DNA of 64,000 nt from Heliopora coerulea. Lineage: Eukaryota; Cnidaria; Anthozoa; Scleralcyonacea; Helioporidae. Of this stretch, positions 33,852-47,952 are shown one piece after another. Each line of letters starts with the position of its first letter. Position 1 is the stretch's first letter. The stretch covers positions 3,557,001-3,621,000 of the forward strand of contig JASJOG010000011.1 in NCBI GenBank assembly GCA_030142905.1. The letters are read 5' to 3'. The notes beneath the pieces were generated by a model, which was not told the origin of the DNA, made no database searches, and saw only the letters and a list, made by a program, of their open reading frames with translations. A program made the position numbers and the translations under genes.

Positions 33852-36800
33852 ATGGCCGATGACGATGATGATAGCAAAGGTTTAGTTGAACATGAAGAAA
33901 TTCCAGAATCGACTCGTTTCGCCGGGCAAAATGTCGTTGGGTATGGCTCCAACGAGGCGGTATTTCCCGAAGATTTACGTTCTGTGGCTACAGGAGTTAC
34001 GCCAGAACAGCAGGATTTAATATTAGCTGTTTTTGTGGTTTCATTTGATACTAGGAAAGGTTAGTTGATATGGGCCATTTTAATCAATAGCGCAATGCAT
34101 CATTATACACGCATAACCTGAATTTGATTCTTTTGAATTTTATTAATTTTTGCTCGTTTGGTCCAATTTTTTGGTCATTTTTGAATGGAATTCGAAGGAG
34201 TGAAGTCGAGGCTATGCTTGTAAATTATGAATTGTGGTAATTATGTAAATGGGCTACTTATCATTTGCCTCAGATTTTCTGTTCTTTGAACTGTCATTTC
34301 CTTAAGTTCCTTGACTTTTTCCGTCTATTATTAAAAAAACTGTTTTTGTGTTATTGGAGTGAATGTGAATATATGAAGGGAATGAAAAATGAGGAATTTC
34401 TGCTTTAAAAAAAACAAACAAACAAAAAAAAGAAGCAAACTAGCTTGTCTGTTGTTTTGGTCTTCCTGCCTGCCTTTCTGTCTTACTGTTCCCATGTTTA
34501 TATATTCATTCATTCACTTTTATTTATTCATTTAGCTGTTCATTCATCTGGTTTTTTATTTTATTGAATGATTGATTCATTCATTCAGACATCGATTGAT
34601 TGATTGATTGATGGATCAATAAACTTTTTGAATTCACTATAATAGGCTGTAAAATATATAATACAAGTTATTCCCCAAAAGATCTGTTCTATATATGGAT
34701 GTTGTATATTAGACAAGGCAGAGTGTAAAGAATGTTGACATTTTATTATTGCTATTTACTTCAGGTAACATCGTTGAATGGAAATATCCAGAAACAGTAA
34801 TGTTGACTGGGGTAGAATTTAAAGCCATGGCAAGTGGATCACATACAGTATACAAAGACTTTGTGTAAGGAAGAAAATTGGGGATACCTTAAATAGGCCT
34901 AGGTGCATGCTGTGATCAGCTACTATTACTAGTGACTCAATGAGTATGATTACAATAAAAAAAAAATCATTTTGTGTTCAAGATGGTGATAAATAGAAAT
35001 AATAATTTAGATTATTAATATTATATTAGATTATTAACTTTTAAGAGCCAACATAAAAAAAATTTGCAATCTGAAATAAAAAATTAACTAACTTCTTGAA
35101 AATTTCTCTTTCCCAAGTTTCTTGAGTTTCATAGTATATAAAACCTGTGTAAATCTGTTTATATGGTTGAATAGTTGTCTGTATAAATCCCTCATTCTTG
35201 GCTAAATCTCAAGTCTTCCTCCCAATTGATATTTTTAAAGGTTTCCATTCAACTATGAGCTGTTCATGCAGGAACATTTATCCTGCTTAAAACGTTCAAA
35301 AAAAGGCACTGTTTGTCCCCTTACTGCACATCAAGTGCTGTTTAAACTAAATGCACAGTTTATATCTGGAAAAAGAAATATATATAAGGAAAAATAAATT
35401 TGTATAAGCTCCCAAAAAGTTGAAAATAATATATTATTGTATGTATTCATTTAGTTTTTAACACTGAGGAGATGTCTATATCAGCTAATCCATTAAGTGA
35501 ATCTTTTCTTTACTAGCTATTTCAGACATGGTGATAGTCAGTTTGGCCTTAGCTGCTTTCAGAGAATTGCAGTGGAAAATATAGATGAGAGAGGTGTGAG
35601 GATGAAATCTGTTGGTATCATTTGCCCCAAATACACATCCTTGCATGAACACATGGAATTTCTGGAGGAACAAGTTTGGTACTTCTTTCAGTTCTTTTTA
35701 AACATTAATTTTTAAACATTATTTTTAGTTGATTCCTTGAATTATCATTTACATAAATGTCTCAAAATACACTGGTTGAACACCAGTGACCCTAATATCA
35801 AACATACTGCTGGTATGTAAGTATTGGAAAAAGTGTTGAACTGTGACAAAAGAAAAAGAAGGCTGGAGACATTTGGGAGATGGTTCTGGTGAATATTGAC
35901 TACAGTTAAGAAACTTTATGATTCTCCAACAGGTTGATTCACAACATGACTTAGAAAATCTGACTGACCTTCACAACTTTTGCCTGAAAAATGTGATTCA
36001 AATCAAAATATTGTATTTTTTTTTAATTTTAGTTTTCTTTTTAGCAAGGAAATAATTTGAGCTTTTCCTTTCCATGCTATTCTAGCATTCAACTTAAACA
36101 TCCAGGATCTTATAGAAGCTTATTAAATTATTATAAACAATTCAGAGTCTGTAAACACAGAAACAACTGGCTTCATTCTCCAGAAAACATACTTGGTGTA
36201 GAGGATTTACCAGTTCTCAAGGTAAAGCTATAATTGTATATGTTAAATGTTCAAATACTGCAGTATACAAGTTCTGGTAACTCCATGAATTTATAGTAAT
36301 AAACCTTTATAAACCAAATTCCAAGAAACAGCAACAACTACATGATTTATTTCTTAGCTACTGTTTGTTAACAAAATACTACAGTTAGAATCATCAAATG
36401 ATGCTGTATAAATATGTTTGCTAGTGTTTTATCTGTTTTTCATGTTTCCATCTCTCACTGAAAATGTTTTATGTAAATAGTTTAACTTACTGGCTGTTAT
36501 AAGGCAAATGAAAAATATCTAGTATTCAGTGAGACATCATCCCTTCTTTTTTAAATTTTGCAGATAAGTCACCCAGCTGGGTGTTTTTCTCAATTTCTTA
36601 ATTTCTTTGGTGAGAAAGTCTTCATCATCTGGAAGCTAATTTTGCTGCATCGACGGATTTTATTTTTTTCACCTCCACCTGTTGGTATTTCATGTTATAG
36701 AGGTACCCACACTAGACAGTGTACATGTTATCCATGCATTACTAACTGATGCTTGGGTCTTTTTTCTTTTAATTGTATATTCACCTGAACTTTGTTTGTT

Positions 36801-38728
36801 ATTTTTGTATCTTAGTGTACTGTGCTTGCCTGCTGGCATGCCATTCAACCCGACTGTTTTTTGATACTGGTACAAATTCTCTATTTTTTACAAATATTTT
36901 TGACATTCCACTGCTGGGAATGGAGCATAAATATGTTGCATGTAAGTCATCTTTGCATACATTGATCATAAATTAAAGTTACTGTAGTCTCTCAGGGTAC
37001 ATTTTTAATATTAAATATCATGGATTTCTGCCTGTTACCAAAATGTAGCAAATCTATACATATAATTATGTTATGGAAAAACTCATATAATTGGTTTGAA
37101 GACTGTTACAAAATGTTTTTGTTTCCATAAACAGAAAAATAATTCTCATTCTTGTTTCTGAAACTCTTGTTCCATATTCAAAAGGCTGATTATGAACAAA
37201 GATTTAATTGAATCCACTAAAAGTTCAGAATTTGGAAAAAACTAAGCATGGGAAACAGAAAAGGCCAATTTATATTAAATTCTCACTATCATTTTTTTTG
37301 TCAATGCATAGTCTTTTGTACAAGTCTAGTGACTGAGGACTGAGCTGAAAGTAGACATGATCTGATGACCTGAAAGTGATCAAAGTATTGTGTCCTAGTT
37401 TAATAATATGCAGAATGCCATTATGTTTTGCTTAAAATCTACCCTGAAGTGGTACAGTAACCCTAACATGTGGTGTAGATATCATGACTGCACAATAAGT
37501 TAATTGAACACTTTAAGGTTGGGAAAAAGATCCAGTCCTTTAAAAACCAAAGAATTATTTTTGTTACAGGCACAAATAGGTTGCTGTGAAGAAAACAGAG
37601 AAAGTGTTATCAAATCAGATGCCAAATTTAAAGGCTTTCTCTCAACCCCTGAAAATGCATCTTACCTGAAGGCATTTGATATGGTGCAACGTCCCCTTCA
37701 TTTAGAAGTCCATACATTAAATATTGTTTGGAGTAATGATTGAACAGATTGAATTGAAGTGATACTTTATTCATTATTGGTTCATATTTGAAGATGTATT
37801 TCTGTGTACTGCTCTATGTGTTCTACAGTACAACAGCATTTACGTGGTGTTGGGAGGGTCTTGATTGAAATGTATATAATCATTGTTTTTATCATACCAA
37901 TGTTTTTAAGGTACCACAGAAAAAATTTTTGAAACTAAGAGTGACTTGTATGATGTATATGTGGACAATCAAAACATCAAATGCCAACCATATTTGTCTC
38001 CATTGCAACATCTGAACAGTTATGACAGAGACCGCTATAACCACCTTCTTGACTATCGGTCAGTCCATAATTAAAGTATAGTACTATCAATTATTGTATT
38101 TGTTTGTAGAATGAATAATCACAATTACACTACCTATAAAATAAAATTCTAATAATATCACAGAAGTTTCACAGTTCACCTTTTTGATTGGATCATTGAC
38201 TATTTTGGTTTTTCAGTTCAAATCAACTTATAACTGGAGGAGAAGTTATTGATGATGAAAAGATGTATACTAGGTGCAGATCTTAATCTATATGTATATT
38301 ATGTAGTGATACATTTTGTTAGCTAAATGCACTTTTTGGTTCTGAAATTTAACGTTCATTTAGCTATTTTCTAGTGCTGTTGTCAATTTTTGTTTATCCA
38401 AACTTTTATTTGCCACTGGAAAAATATTCAGCATGGATTATTCATTGTATACTTTATGTCAAAGATGCATTATTAAAGTGTTAAATTCATGTATCATATA
38501 ATATTATTGTACATTCTACTCTTTCATTTCAGGTTCTTTGTTGACTTAAATAATCATTTGTTTGAATCACTTATTGAAGTTGCTTCAACACATGACAAAG
38601 TACTCAACGCAGATAAAATGAGAAGAATGGGAATGGACCCAAAGCATGACAGGACCTTTTTATCACAGTTAATTGAGCTTTATGGGATTGACATTCACAT
38701 TGAACAACACTCTTGCTGCCCAATGTAG
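33852..38728 (+). CDS. DENND11: DENN domain-containing protein 11 (LCHN)
   Basis: DENN-family protein, presumed Rab GEF-like trafficking factor. Nine exons: 33852-34059, 34765-34864, 35517-35678, 36086-36221, 36564-36702, 36816-36941, 37911-38058, 38217-38273 and 38533-38728. Phases agree, giving 423 aa (human about 455). Conserved stretches are [117 protein letters not shown] and [20 protein letters not shown], with the carboxyl end SCCPM. The N-terminus is short and acidic ([10 protein letters not shown]). The donor of exon 8 (gtgcag) is weak. Introns hold only simple repeats, such as the attg run near 34560-34610. Confidence 0.95.
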
Positions 38729-39827
38729 AAGTGTTTTGTAAAAAAACATCTTATGGAAAAAGAAGAGAAGCATTGTGGCATCATTATCAACTTAAATAGA
38801 ATTGTCAAGGACAGTTCAGAATATTGGCAGCATGCACCTTTAAAAGCCCACAATACATTGTATATTGTGTTGTTGCTGTGTACACTCTATGTGGCTGTTC
38901 AGCATTTTAAACTTCCCAGAGAGTATTCATCAAATTTTTAAAATTCTGAGGCTTCTGTGCTACAGACATTTGCTATAAATTATTTTGAGGGTAACTGAAC
39001 ATTAAAAACTTCTTAGGTCTACTGAAACTTCAAGTAGTTGTCTCTTTAAAGCAGTTGTCAGTTGTCATTGCCAATCTAAAATTTATACATATTGGTATAA
39101 TTACTTATGCACAGAATTCAGTTAAAATTAGGAATTGGACTATTTGCCAATCCTAACACTTCAGTCAAAGCAAGTACTACCTGTAGGCATATAATGTTAA
39201 AGACAGTGGTTTAAGTTAATGTAGTATGAAGTTGGGTTTTAAAAAAATAGACTGACTTCAATGAATTTACTGAATGATAAACTTTAAGGGAATTATTACT
39301 AATTTTGTACATATTAAGAGAGCCTTTTGTAAATAGCCAACTTAAAAATGTTATCACTGTCACACATGTGTGAATAAGCCAATAGACACAGAACATTTTT
39401 CCAAAGTATTTGACATACTTGTGAAATGCTTGTACTTCAGTTGCAAAGATTGAAATTATCAAACTTAAAATTCTTTCATTGAAAAGACTTTATCTTTTCA
39501 CTTGTCAATGAGATAAAGAAAGGCTACAGTGCTGCATACAGTATTGCACAAAGTTTACTGTTCATTTTCTCTTACATAAATGTGAAATTACGAAAATTAA
39601 AATTCAGAACAACTCTTCTCAACCTAGTGACTTTTTACATTCCAAGAACTTTAGTTAAAAAGAAAAGACAAAGAAAATTAAGAAATCTGTCATTAGCTCC
39701 ATTAATTTTCATTAAAACTATGAAGTAAAATTTCCAAGGAAATAAATTGTTCTCAGTCATTCTAGAGTTTAACTATAAAATTTAATTTACTTATAAAATA
39801 AATGTATCTTATTGAATGTTGTATAGT
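38729..39827. other. Convergent spacer between DENND11 and MRPL38
   Basis: A 1.1-kb AT-rich region between two 3' ends. It must contain both 3' UTRs. No further gene, repeat or structured element was recognised. Confidence 0.5.
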
Positions 39828-42800
39828 TCACATGTTTGTGTATTTTTTTTGAAAAATATCTTGTACTTTTAACTTCTTCTTTTGATTTGGTGTCAAGAAA
39901 GGTTCAAGGTCATATACTGGTTCTTTTGCACCTGGTTATAAAAATAGAAAACATCATATCATGAATATAAAATTGTTAACTTTTACAAGGAGTGGTTAGG
40001 TGCAAGTTTAGCTCTATCCTTTCAAAACACAAATTGAAATGTATGTTATCTTCATTTACCTAATATTTCAGTGAATGTGTTGGTAACAGTCATGTCCCAA
40101 GTTGCCTGGAAGAAACTCAAACTGACTGGATCCAGTTGACCTTGAAACATCTTTAGGAATAGTGCAGTTTTGAATGATCTGCTGACAAGGTTTCTTGGGG
40201 GAGAAAAAAAAAACAGATCGACAGAAATAAAAGGTTTTGAGTCCACTTAATATTGACTCATGGTTCTGTAAAAGAAACATTTTGATTATCTGATGATACA
40301 AAATTCGAGTAAATTTATTAAAACTAAACCTTGAGCAGTGTGTTGTGTAAATTTCTTCAAAATTGCACCGAGCATTTTGGTTGAATAAGCAGAATACGAA
40401 TCGATGAAATCCTGTTCCTTTAACAGGGCAAGGTGGCAAATATCCACTCACAACTTCACCTTCTTTAACATCTCCATTTGGAATGTTGCCTCTGAAACAA
40501 GAGAAGTTATTAGTTGAAAACATTTGCAATGACTTTAATACAACTACAGAATAAGGAAGAGGAACCTGTTCAACAACCATAACTGGCCAGCCTGAAAGTT
40601 TAAGCAAATACAAAATAAACTGCATACCTTCTTGTCTGTGCATTTTTTACTTGAGCCAAAAATTAAGAATAACATTTTTCAGAATCTATTTTATTTTGTA
40701 TCTGCTCAACAATACCAAGCAAATAAATTTTATGTCAGTTACAGGGTGTTTTGCTGAACTTACACCATCCAGTGAAGTATTTCATGGTTTTCTGAGAGAA
40801 TATTACCATCTAGAACAAAGTGGAACCCATACAATTTCATTAATTTTATCACTGATTCCCGTGACCAATCCATCTTGTAAAGTAATACATAAATAATTAT
40901 ATTTTATACCCATTTTTCAAGGGTTTTTTTTTATCAGTAAAATAGTCAAATGACTGTAGTTAGTTTAAATAGTGAGCTACTATATTTCAAGTTCAGGTTT
41001 TAGTCCCATACATTCTATGCTACTGTACTTGTCCAGACCAAGGCAAGGACATTATTTTCATTTGGACTCATATGTATTTTTCTACTTTCTCACTTCTAGT
41101 TTCCAATTCCTTTTGCTCTAAATGTTGTTATTTGTGATAAGCTAAATTTTATCCACAAACCTAAGTTAACCATGAGCAATGTTGTTAAGGAATTTTCACT
41201 GCCATCATACTTCACTTGTGGTTCACATGATGTCTAAAATTTTTGTTAAAAAAAACAGTCAAATGCATCAGAACAAATGTCAATTTTTTTTTAATACATA
41301 GCAATGAGTCATGTTCACAAGAAACAACCCTCACAAAGATTATCCTTATTGAATGAGGCTACCTTCAATCAAAATGATCATTGTTGTTGTGGTTTCTAGT
41401 TGTTGTTTGTAGTGGCTGTTATTGTTGTTGACATTGTTCAAGTGGATATTACTACATCTTGCCCAGAGTTTGATCCACAAAGGAAACATGTGATTTTTTA
41501 AGTAATGTTGTGCATTGCTATTATAAAAATGCATGCAACTTAACTGGAGAATGATGAATGATCACCGATACCAAAACGTTAAAACCCAGCACAAAGTTTG
41601 AAATTTGTCATTTGGTAATAGTAAGCTTTTCATTTATTTACCTTAATTGGCTCAATAAAATTCCCATAATGTACACCAACTTTATCAGAAAAGTCTATAT
41701 CCATAACAACTTGAGGCATGAATTTCAGACCATCAAACATATGTTCATATATGCCATAATACGATGCCATTGTCATGACTTGATGTGGGTATCTCTTTGG
41801 AATCCAACCTGACCTTACATCATCCAAGGGGACTAACACTGGAATTAAATAATATAAATTCAAAAGTAAATTAGATGAACAGATGATTTAAAAATGACAA
41901 GATAAGGGGTAGAGATGTTTTCTTGGAAAAAAATTAAGGTTGCAGCATGTTAGAGTAGAGTTCTTGCATGCTCCTCACATTAGCTGTTTTAAGCCTTTCT
42001 CAACTGCCCTGGCCTGTTAGTATTTAAATCAGAACTAATGTCAGACAATTTTACTCATGATCAATGATTGGCTATCAGAAAAGGGTTGAGTCAACAATTT
42101 GTATTATATCTTGGCTATTTTAGGGACACCTAAAGGCTGTTGGTACAAATTTAACAGGGGCACATAGTTATGGGCCCCCCTTTTACCAACCAATTAACTC
42201 AAGATTTGAACAAAAACACAAAACAAAGACAACAATAGTGACATTTTAACTTGAGTGGAAAGCCTTCAACAGAGGCTTTCCTGTAATATCACAGTCATTG
42301 TTTTGGTTTTGTTGTTGCTCAGTTCTTAAATTATCATTAATAAGATGTTTAGCTTCATGTGTTGTTTTCTACTTTTGAAATTATTGGTCAATAATGGTAT
42401 TTTTTTTCCACACATTGCATTGGGTTAGAATGCTACACTTACAGGATATGTTAGATTGACACACATATCATTACTTGTTGGAAGGGATCATTACTTGTTG
42501 GAAGAGATCATTACTTGTTGGAAGAGATCATTCATTTAGAACTAGTCACTGAGGTTGTTGAGGTTGAACTGGAAACAGGAATGACTGGGTTGACAAACAG
42601 CAGCTTTAAATGTCAATCTTAGTACTGTTGGCAGGATAGAATAGCAGCACAGCATAGAACATTTGACATAATTCTGTGGCAAGCCTTTCCAAGAAAGGGT
42701 GTTTTGCCAGAAAATTTTGACTCCTGTAGAAAAAAACCTAGCTGATTGAGGAACTGTTTAAGGAATCAGTTTATATATGAGAAAAATTTAAATTAAGTTC

Positions 42801-43453
42801 ATTGTTTCAAATTTTAACAAAAAGCTGGTGTAAATGATTTGGAATGTAACCTTAATTTTAAATTATTAAACTTCATATATGCTTTTTTGAGACGTCCTTT
42901 TTATTCTTGTTAAAAAAAATTTTAAGATGTAAGGACATTGCTTATCCGTTTAACCAAAGAATGATACTTCTGATTTCAAGTATTTGTCTTCCGCATTTTA
43001 TAACAAGTTTTGCGGCAACGTACATTTTCTTGACCTTGCTGCCCTCTCCATATTTGGGTCCAAATTATTTCTCGTATAGACTTCCCCTTTGATTTTGCGT
43101 AGTAGTTTTCTTTTTGGAGGTTTATCCAAGCCTCGTTTTACTCCGTTGTACCCTGGAGTGGGATTTAAAAATCTGTGAGCAGTACTGGCGTATAAAAATA
43201 TAAAGGCTTGTTTTAATATTTAAATATCACAGGGAAATTTGATAACTTTCAGTATCAAAGTTGATATGTGATTCAAATAGAAATATTTCTATTTACTTGA
43301 ATTCGTATTGTCATGAGAACATAAGCAGCGACTGCATGAAGTAATCTTCTTTCTTTCGTCGAAAACGGAGACTAGACACGGTGAATTGCTCCTAGATTTC
43401 ATGAAAACATTGTTCAAAACGCTTCTTGCTAAATAACTCGAGTTTGCCGCCAT
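39828..43453 (-). CDS. MRPL38: Mitochondrial large-subunit ribosomal protein mL38
   Basis: Mitoribosome protein with a PEBP fold. Exons: 43453-43297, about 43206 (or 43172)-43024, 41838-41642, 41233-41161, 40809-40764, 40491-40330, 40193-40060 and 39931-39828. With the 43206 acceptor all phases fit, giving 351 aa (human 380). The first exon encodes an Arg/Ser-rich, acid-poor leader (MAANSSYLARSVLNNVFMKS), as expected of a mitochondrial import signal. Conserved parts are DPNMERAARSRKLLVPLDDV, SYYGIYEHMF, SENSLTTLLMVNL, EILHWMVGNIPNG, SGYLPPCPVKGTGFHRFVF, DPVSLSFFQATWD and EPVYDLEPF. The exon 2 acceptor is unsettled, since 43172 has the better splice signal but breaks phase. The second intron holds a 20-bp tandem repeat (42467-42526). 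Head-to-head with the STMP1-like gene. Confidence 0.87.
42467..42526. repeat. 20-bp tandem repeat, three copies
   Basis: Three consecutive units of atcattacttgttggaagrg at 42467, 42487 and 42507, inside an MRPL38 intron. Confidence 0.8.
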
Positions 43454-43693
43454 CTTGGGTTAACAAGCAAGACCGCTGTCCAATAGCAATGAGAAATTAA
43501 AACGACATTGTGGAAATTCTAGACGAAGGTTTCAACGATAAAAACCTTGAATTATGTCCCAATTTTCAAGGCTTAGCTCATTGTTGGTTAGTCAGAACTT
43601 TTCTTATTAAGTGTAAAAAGGCTTTAAAAAGATTTCTTTTGAATCACCGTGAGTTTCAGGGCTAAACAAATAGACTTTAAAAAGTACTTACAC
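43454..43693. promoter_or_regulatory. Divergent MRPL38/STMP1 promoter region
   Basis: About 240-290 bp lie between the MRPL38 ATG (minus) and the candidate STMP1 ATGs. It contains ccaatagcaatgag near 43480 (CCAAT). A shared promoter for two mitochondrial proteins is inferred from geometry only. Confidence 0.4.
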
Positions 43694-43741
43694 ATGGACA
43701 AGGAGTTGCGAAAATGTGAAGTCCTGCTAAAACAGGGTAAA

Positions 43742-44818
43742 ATGTCGCTTTTATATCGATTAATTTCCTTTCATTCAATTCTACAGGTAGGACTTGGCTG
43801 TGGGGGAATTTTTGGATTGTATTTAGCTCAAAATTATGATGTAAGTCTTAAATATTACGCATTTCATATCTGAGATGACTTAATGTTGGCTTGGGACTGA
43901 TGGGGACCTATTGAACGTTTTGGACTACTTATTACGCTGGACTAATTGTTCCTCGGTATACCCTGTGGGGGGAGGGGGGGGGGGGGGGGGGCGCCACGCC
44001 CAGATCAACCAAGAGGTAATGATATTTTTCAGTGAGATTTTCCTTCAGTATGGCAGAGGCAAAGGCCCCAGGTAGTAGTATTTGAAAGTTAATTGCTGTA
44101 TCATATTATACTTTGTCAAGATTTTAAAAAGAAATTTAGGCTTTCTTTAGCTATTTCTTCAGAACTACTGACAGTTAGCTACTCTTCAGGTACCCATCAG
44201 GATCAAATATAGTTTAGCAGATTCTTGTGTTAATTAGGCAGTCATGGGCTCAGTAAATCTAACCCTAACCCTAAATGGTTAGCAGTTTGTTTGGGGCTGC
44301 TAAGTTGTCTCTAGCCCAGAAAACTCTTAAGGACTAGGTAACAGTTTGTAATCTCCAGATTATGACATAGACACCAGCATTTTCCTCAGGATGAAAAGTG
44401 ATACTTTGCCTTGGGTAATTGAAGACACTTTATTCAAGTCAAGGGCACTTTTAATGACCACAGACATGCAGACGTACTGTAAGGGACAATCAGCCATCTT
44501 TAACAAGAAGACAGTGGGGCACAGCAATCAGCTAGAAATTTAGTGCACTAGTTGTTTAATGCATAGCAGTATACAAACTTTCTCAAGGGTGGATATAGCA
44601 GGGTGTTACTCTGAAATCTCTTGATTGGAGAAACATTGGATACAGTTGAGTTCCTTGACCTGTACACACTGTCAGTAGTGAATTACTCAGTAATGCATAA
44701 AATATTGGAAGTATGTCAATTGTATATGACCATTTTTTATCAGATTCCAGATTTGTATACCATGGCAGAACGTGTATTTTCCAAAGCAGATGATTATAAA
44801 AAAGATGAAAAGAAATAA
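43742..44818 (+). CDS. STMP1: STMP1-like short transmembrane mitochondrial microprotein
   Basis: Human STMP1 is a 47-aa inner-membrane microprotein. The diagnostic block GIFGLYLAQNYD|IPDLY is split over a donor at 43841 exactly as expected. The second exon 44744-44818 ends in a lysine-rich tail (YKKDEKK-stop). The 5' end is uncertain. Reading straight from ATG 43742 gives MSLLYRLISFHSILQVGLGC, and the end of this aligns with the human N-terminus. Alternatively ATG 43694 (MDKELRKCEVLLKQ) splices at 43736 to 43791 over a 54-bp intron, keeping frame as KQGLGCGGIFG. Either way the product is about 57-60 residues with one membrane helix. A second copy was not seen. Confidence 0.75.
43968..43992. 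repeat. Poly-G tract
   Basis: Nearly uninterrupted G run (gtggggggaggggggggg...) in the STMP1 intron. It is G-quadruplex-prone and liable to sequencing error. Confidence 0.7.
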
Positions 44819-45235
44819 AAAAAGTGGACAGTGGATAATGGTGAAGTTAATGTCATTGTCTTAAATTATGGCTTAAATCACTGGAAAAAAAACTTTCAAA
44901 GCATCTTCAAAGATGTCAGGATCATAATAATTATGTCCATCAACAAACCAAGAAAACTAAAATGCCTTTTGCCGAAATGACTGTTAATAGGAAGGGTATG
45001 AGACAACTGATTCTGTGCCCTTTCAGAAAATTGGACATTTATCTGCAGAATGGAGCATGCTATTGATAGGAAGACATTTGTTTTCCCTATGAATAATAAT
45101 TACTGAAGTAATCTGTACATTTATGATTTTTTTCTATTCACCTAGTATATTAGAGTTTAATCTAAACTTGCATTTGCAAGTATGCAAAGCAAATGCTTTA
45201 AGCAGCTTTGAAAGTATATTTTTTATACATATACA

Positions 45236-45237
45236 TG

Positions 45238-45282
<45 letters not shown>
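45236..45282. repeat. AT dinucleotide microsatellite
   Basis: tacatgtacatgtatatat followed by an uninterrupted (at)n run. Intergenic. Confidence 0.85.
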
Positions 45283-45285
<3 letters not shown>

Positions 45286-45574
45286 ATATTTAAAAACTGA
45301 GCAGGAATGCTTTATTGGGATTTAAAATACGAGGCGATAGCCGAGTGTTTTAGACCTGATAAAGCATGAACTGCAAGTTTTTTTAAATGTCTTCTAAAAT
45401 GAACCTCCTAATATGTAAATTCATTAAGAAAGTTTAGAACTTTATCTTCCGTAAGCTGAAATAATTAAACTTCTTCCCATGTAAAGGCACGTGTGTCTTT
45501 ATCACATATATAGATCTGATACACTTATGATTTTTCTTTGTCTTTTCCTCATGAATTTTTAATAAATTTTGTAA

Positions 45575-45705
45575 ATATATATATATGCATATATGCATAT
45601 GCATATATATATATATATGTACATATACATGTACATATATATGTACATATATGTGTACATATACATATGTATATGTACATATATGTATATGTACATATAC
45701 ATACA
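45575..45705. repeat. Alternating AT/ATGC/ATGTAC purine-pyrimidine tract
   Basis: About 130 bp of interleaved atatat, atgcat and gtacat units, almost perfectly alternating and rich in local palindromes. Likely to form cruciform or slipped structures. Confidence 0.8.
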
Positions 45706-47952
45706 GGTATACCCAAAAACTACTCCTTATTAGGAATAAACAAGCTCATGTGAGTCTTGTAAGAAGAGTTTTGGAAGTTTCAATTATTGAAGTACTGAAG
45801 TTCTACAGAACTGTAGGTTCTCACTTTGTACTTCTCACTTAGTTCTATGCACTCATTAATCCCACTATATACTCCACATTTTCCACCATATCCTGCTTAT
45901 TAAGTGAATCCAACTCAAATTCTTGAATGCAAACTCAAACATTTTTGTAACTTTTGCTTTTATTATAAGTGTAGAACCTGAGGGACTACGTATTTATAAT
46001 GGATGGGTGGGCACTAGGGTGGATACATAGGTAGAATAATGGGAGGGTGAGTGGGTGCACTGGTGGTAAGATGGGAGGTTGGGCAGAAGGATAGATGTGT
46101 ATAAGTGTGCACATGCATTTTCTTTATACTACTGTTTATATAGAACTGCATCCAGCAAACTTCTGCTGTCACTTTAGTTTCTGTACTTTCATAAATTAAA
46201 ATAAAATTGCAACTGCTCCTATTTATATGGTAATTATTTATGAGCAAAAATTGCTTTTGCAAAAGATTTTAGTAATCCCATTGCAAATAAAAACTTGCAT
46301 ATTCAGCTGCTTATATACAAGAACCTCTTCTGTGGAAACATTGTAATGGCAAAAATGATTTGCATATAAGTAACACTGACTGTAAGAAATAAGATATTAA
46401 CATTCAAGGTGTTGAAAGATTTACTGTAACATCTGTTCCATTAACTTTTGCAAGATAGTGTGTTTTTTTAGCCACCGTTTTATTACTGTGCTTTTTATCT
46501 TGTTTCTAAATATTTTGCATTAAAATTTCTTGGTAAACTATGATAATAGTTCATTTATGATAATACCTTTCTGATTAGATGATAAATTATGGTAGACATT
46601 ACACAGCTTAAATAAAAATATTTGGATAGTTACATAGAGTATGTATGTGCATATAGGCTGCATATTTACATTAATGGCATGCATGAGGATATCTACATTC
46701 TAAACCTGATTCTGATATTTTTTTAGTTATTTTTGCTGAAGAATTTTACGATTGTCTTTTGGCAAAACTGTGACTGTCATATTGACACTCTTGAAATCTT
46801 TCTGCCACAACTTGGCAGCGATGTGTACAAGTAGTTGTCATCAATCTGTACCTCAGATGGGCTCACATTTCTTAATTCCTGTTGTTTGACATCTTTAAGT
46901 GCTATGTCATGTTGAGGAGTAACTTTGCGTCTTTTTCTAAAATTGATTCAAAGAAAAGCATTATAAAATCATTGCAATCATTGCATTATAAAATCATGTT
47001 GAATCAGTCCATCTCCACCTTTAGGTGGTTTAATTTACCAAAAGAGCCACATAATGCCAAAGTCCTTGACCCGACTTATGTTTTATCAATATATTGATTA
47101 CCAATGCTCTGCTCATATACCCAAGGCAAATCAATTGCTGGGCAGCAGAGGAGGGGGGGCTAGGGGAGCTTTAGCCCCCCCCTAACAGTAATTCTGTCAA
47201 AACTTTAATAAGGGTGGTCAGTTGTGTGCTTTGTAAGCTGTGTTAGATGTAAGTACTTTGAACAACTGTGAGGTCTGAGTGAGTTTTTCTGACTATTTAC
47301 AAGTCAACTGACACAACTTGTGCAGCATACAACTGAACATCTTTATTAACATGAAACTAAAACTAAAACCAACTTAACTCAAAATTTACTAATCTAAGAA
47401 GTAGAGCTGGTGTAACGGGGGGGGGGGGGAGGTGAGTAGTTCAGGCAATTGAATCGTGAAGGTGTATTCTCTCTCATTGAAATAGATCTGGCCAAAGTAT
47501 ATTTTTAATTTGTAGTTACAATTTGGTTGGCCAATTTTGATAAGGTGGGGTTAAAAACTGTAGAAAATTTGAACGGCTACAGCTATGTCACCAGGCAATG
47601 TCTAGTATAGGTACCCACCCCCCGCCAATGCTGATTTGCTTCCGCCCTGCCTGAATCGTGGCTGCATGTCGTCATCTTTCTGGACGCTTGTTGACTTCAT
47701 TCACCGATTAAACTGTAATGCCTATATATCTCCTCCCTTATGTCACCGTTGACATTCTACTTCATCAGCCAAATGAATTTCCTGACTTCTTTATGGCTGT
47801 CTTCATGGAATACGAATGTGTTCTTTCTGAGAAGATTTACTGAGAACGTATAACTGAAACGACCAACGTTGTTTAACACAAACTACATTTATAAAAAACA
47901 GTATGTTGGTGAAATTTTTTCGTGGGACTTAGCTGTGATCGTCGCTTGTCAC

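Larger units (their letters stand above)
44819..47952. other. Gene-poor region with microsatellites
   Basis: 3.1 kb between STMP1 and the first MNNL/DSL gene (both 3' ends). It holds an AT dinucleotide array (45236-45282), an alternating purine-pyrimidine tract (45575-45705), and G/C homopolymer pieces near 47148-47182 and 47420. Open frames here are by-products of simple sequence. Confidence 0.55.

Noticed and set aside
37504..37743. 79-codon frame in the long DENND11 intron
   Set aside because: DENND11 exons 6 and 7 join in phase without it and it resembles nothing in the family.
44258..44275. ctaaccctaaccctaa, telomere-like repeat
   Set aside because: Fewer than three units; too short to argue for an interstitial telomere.
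45538..45842. Tyr/Ile-rich frames
   Set aside because: Produced by the alternating at/atgc/gtacat microsatellite.
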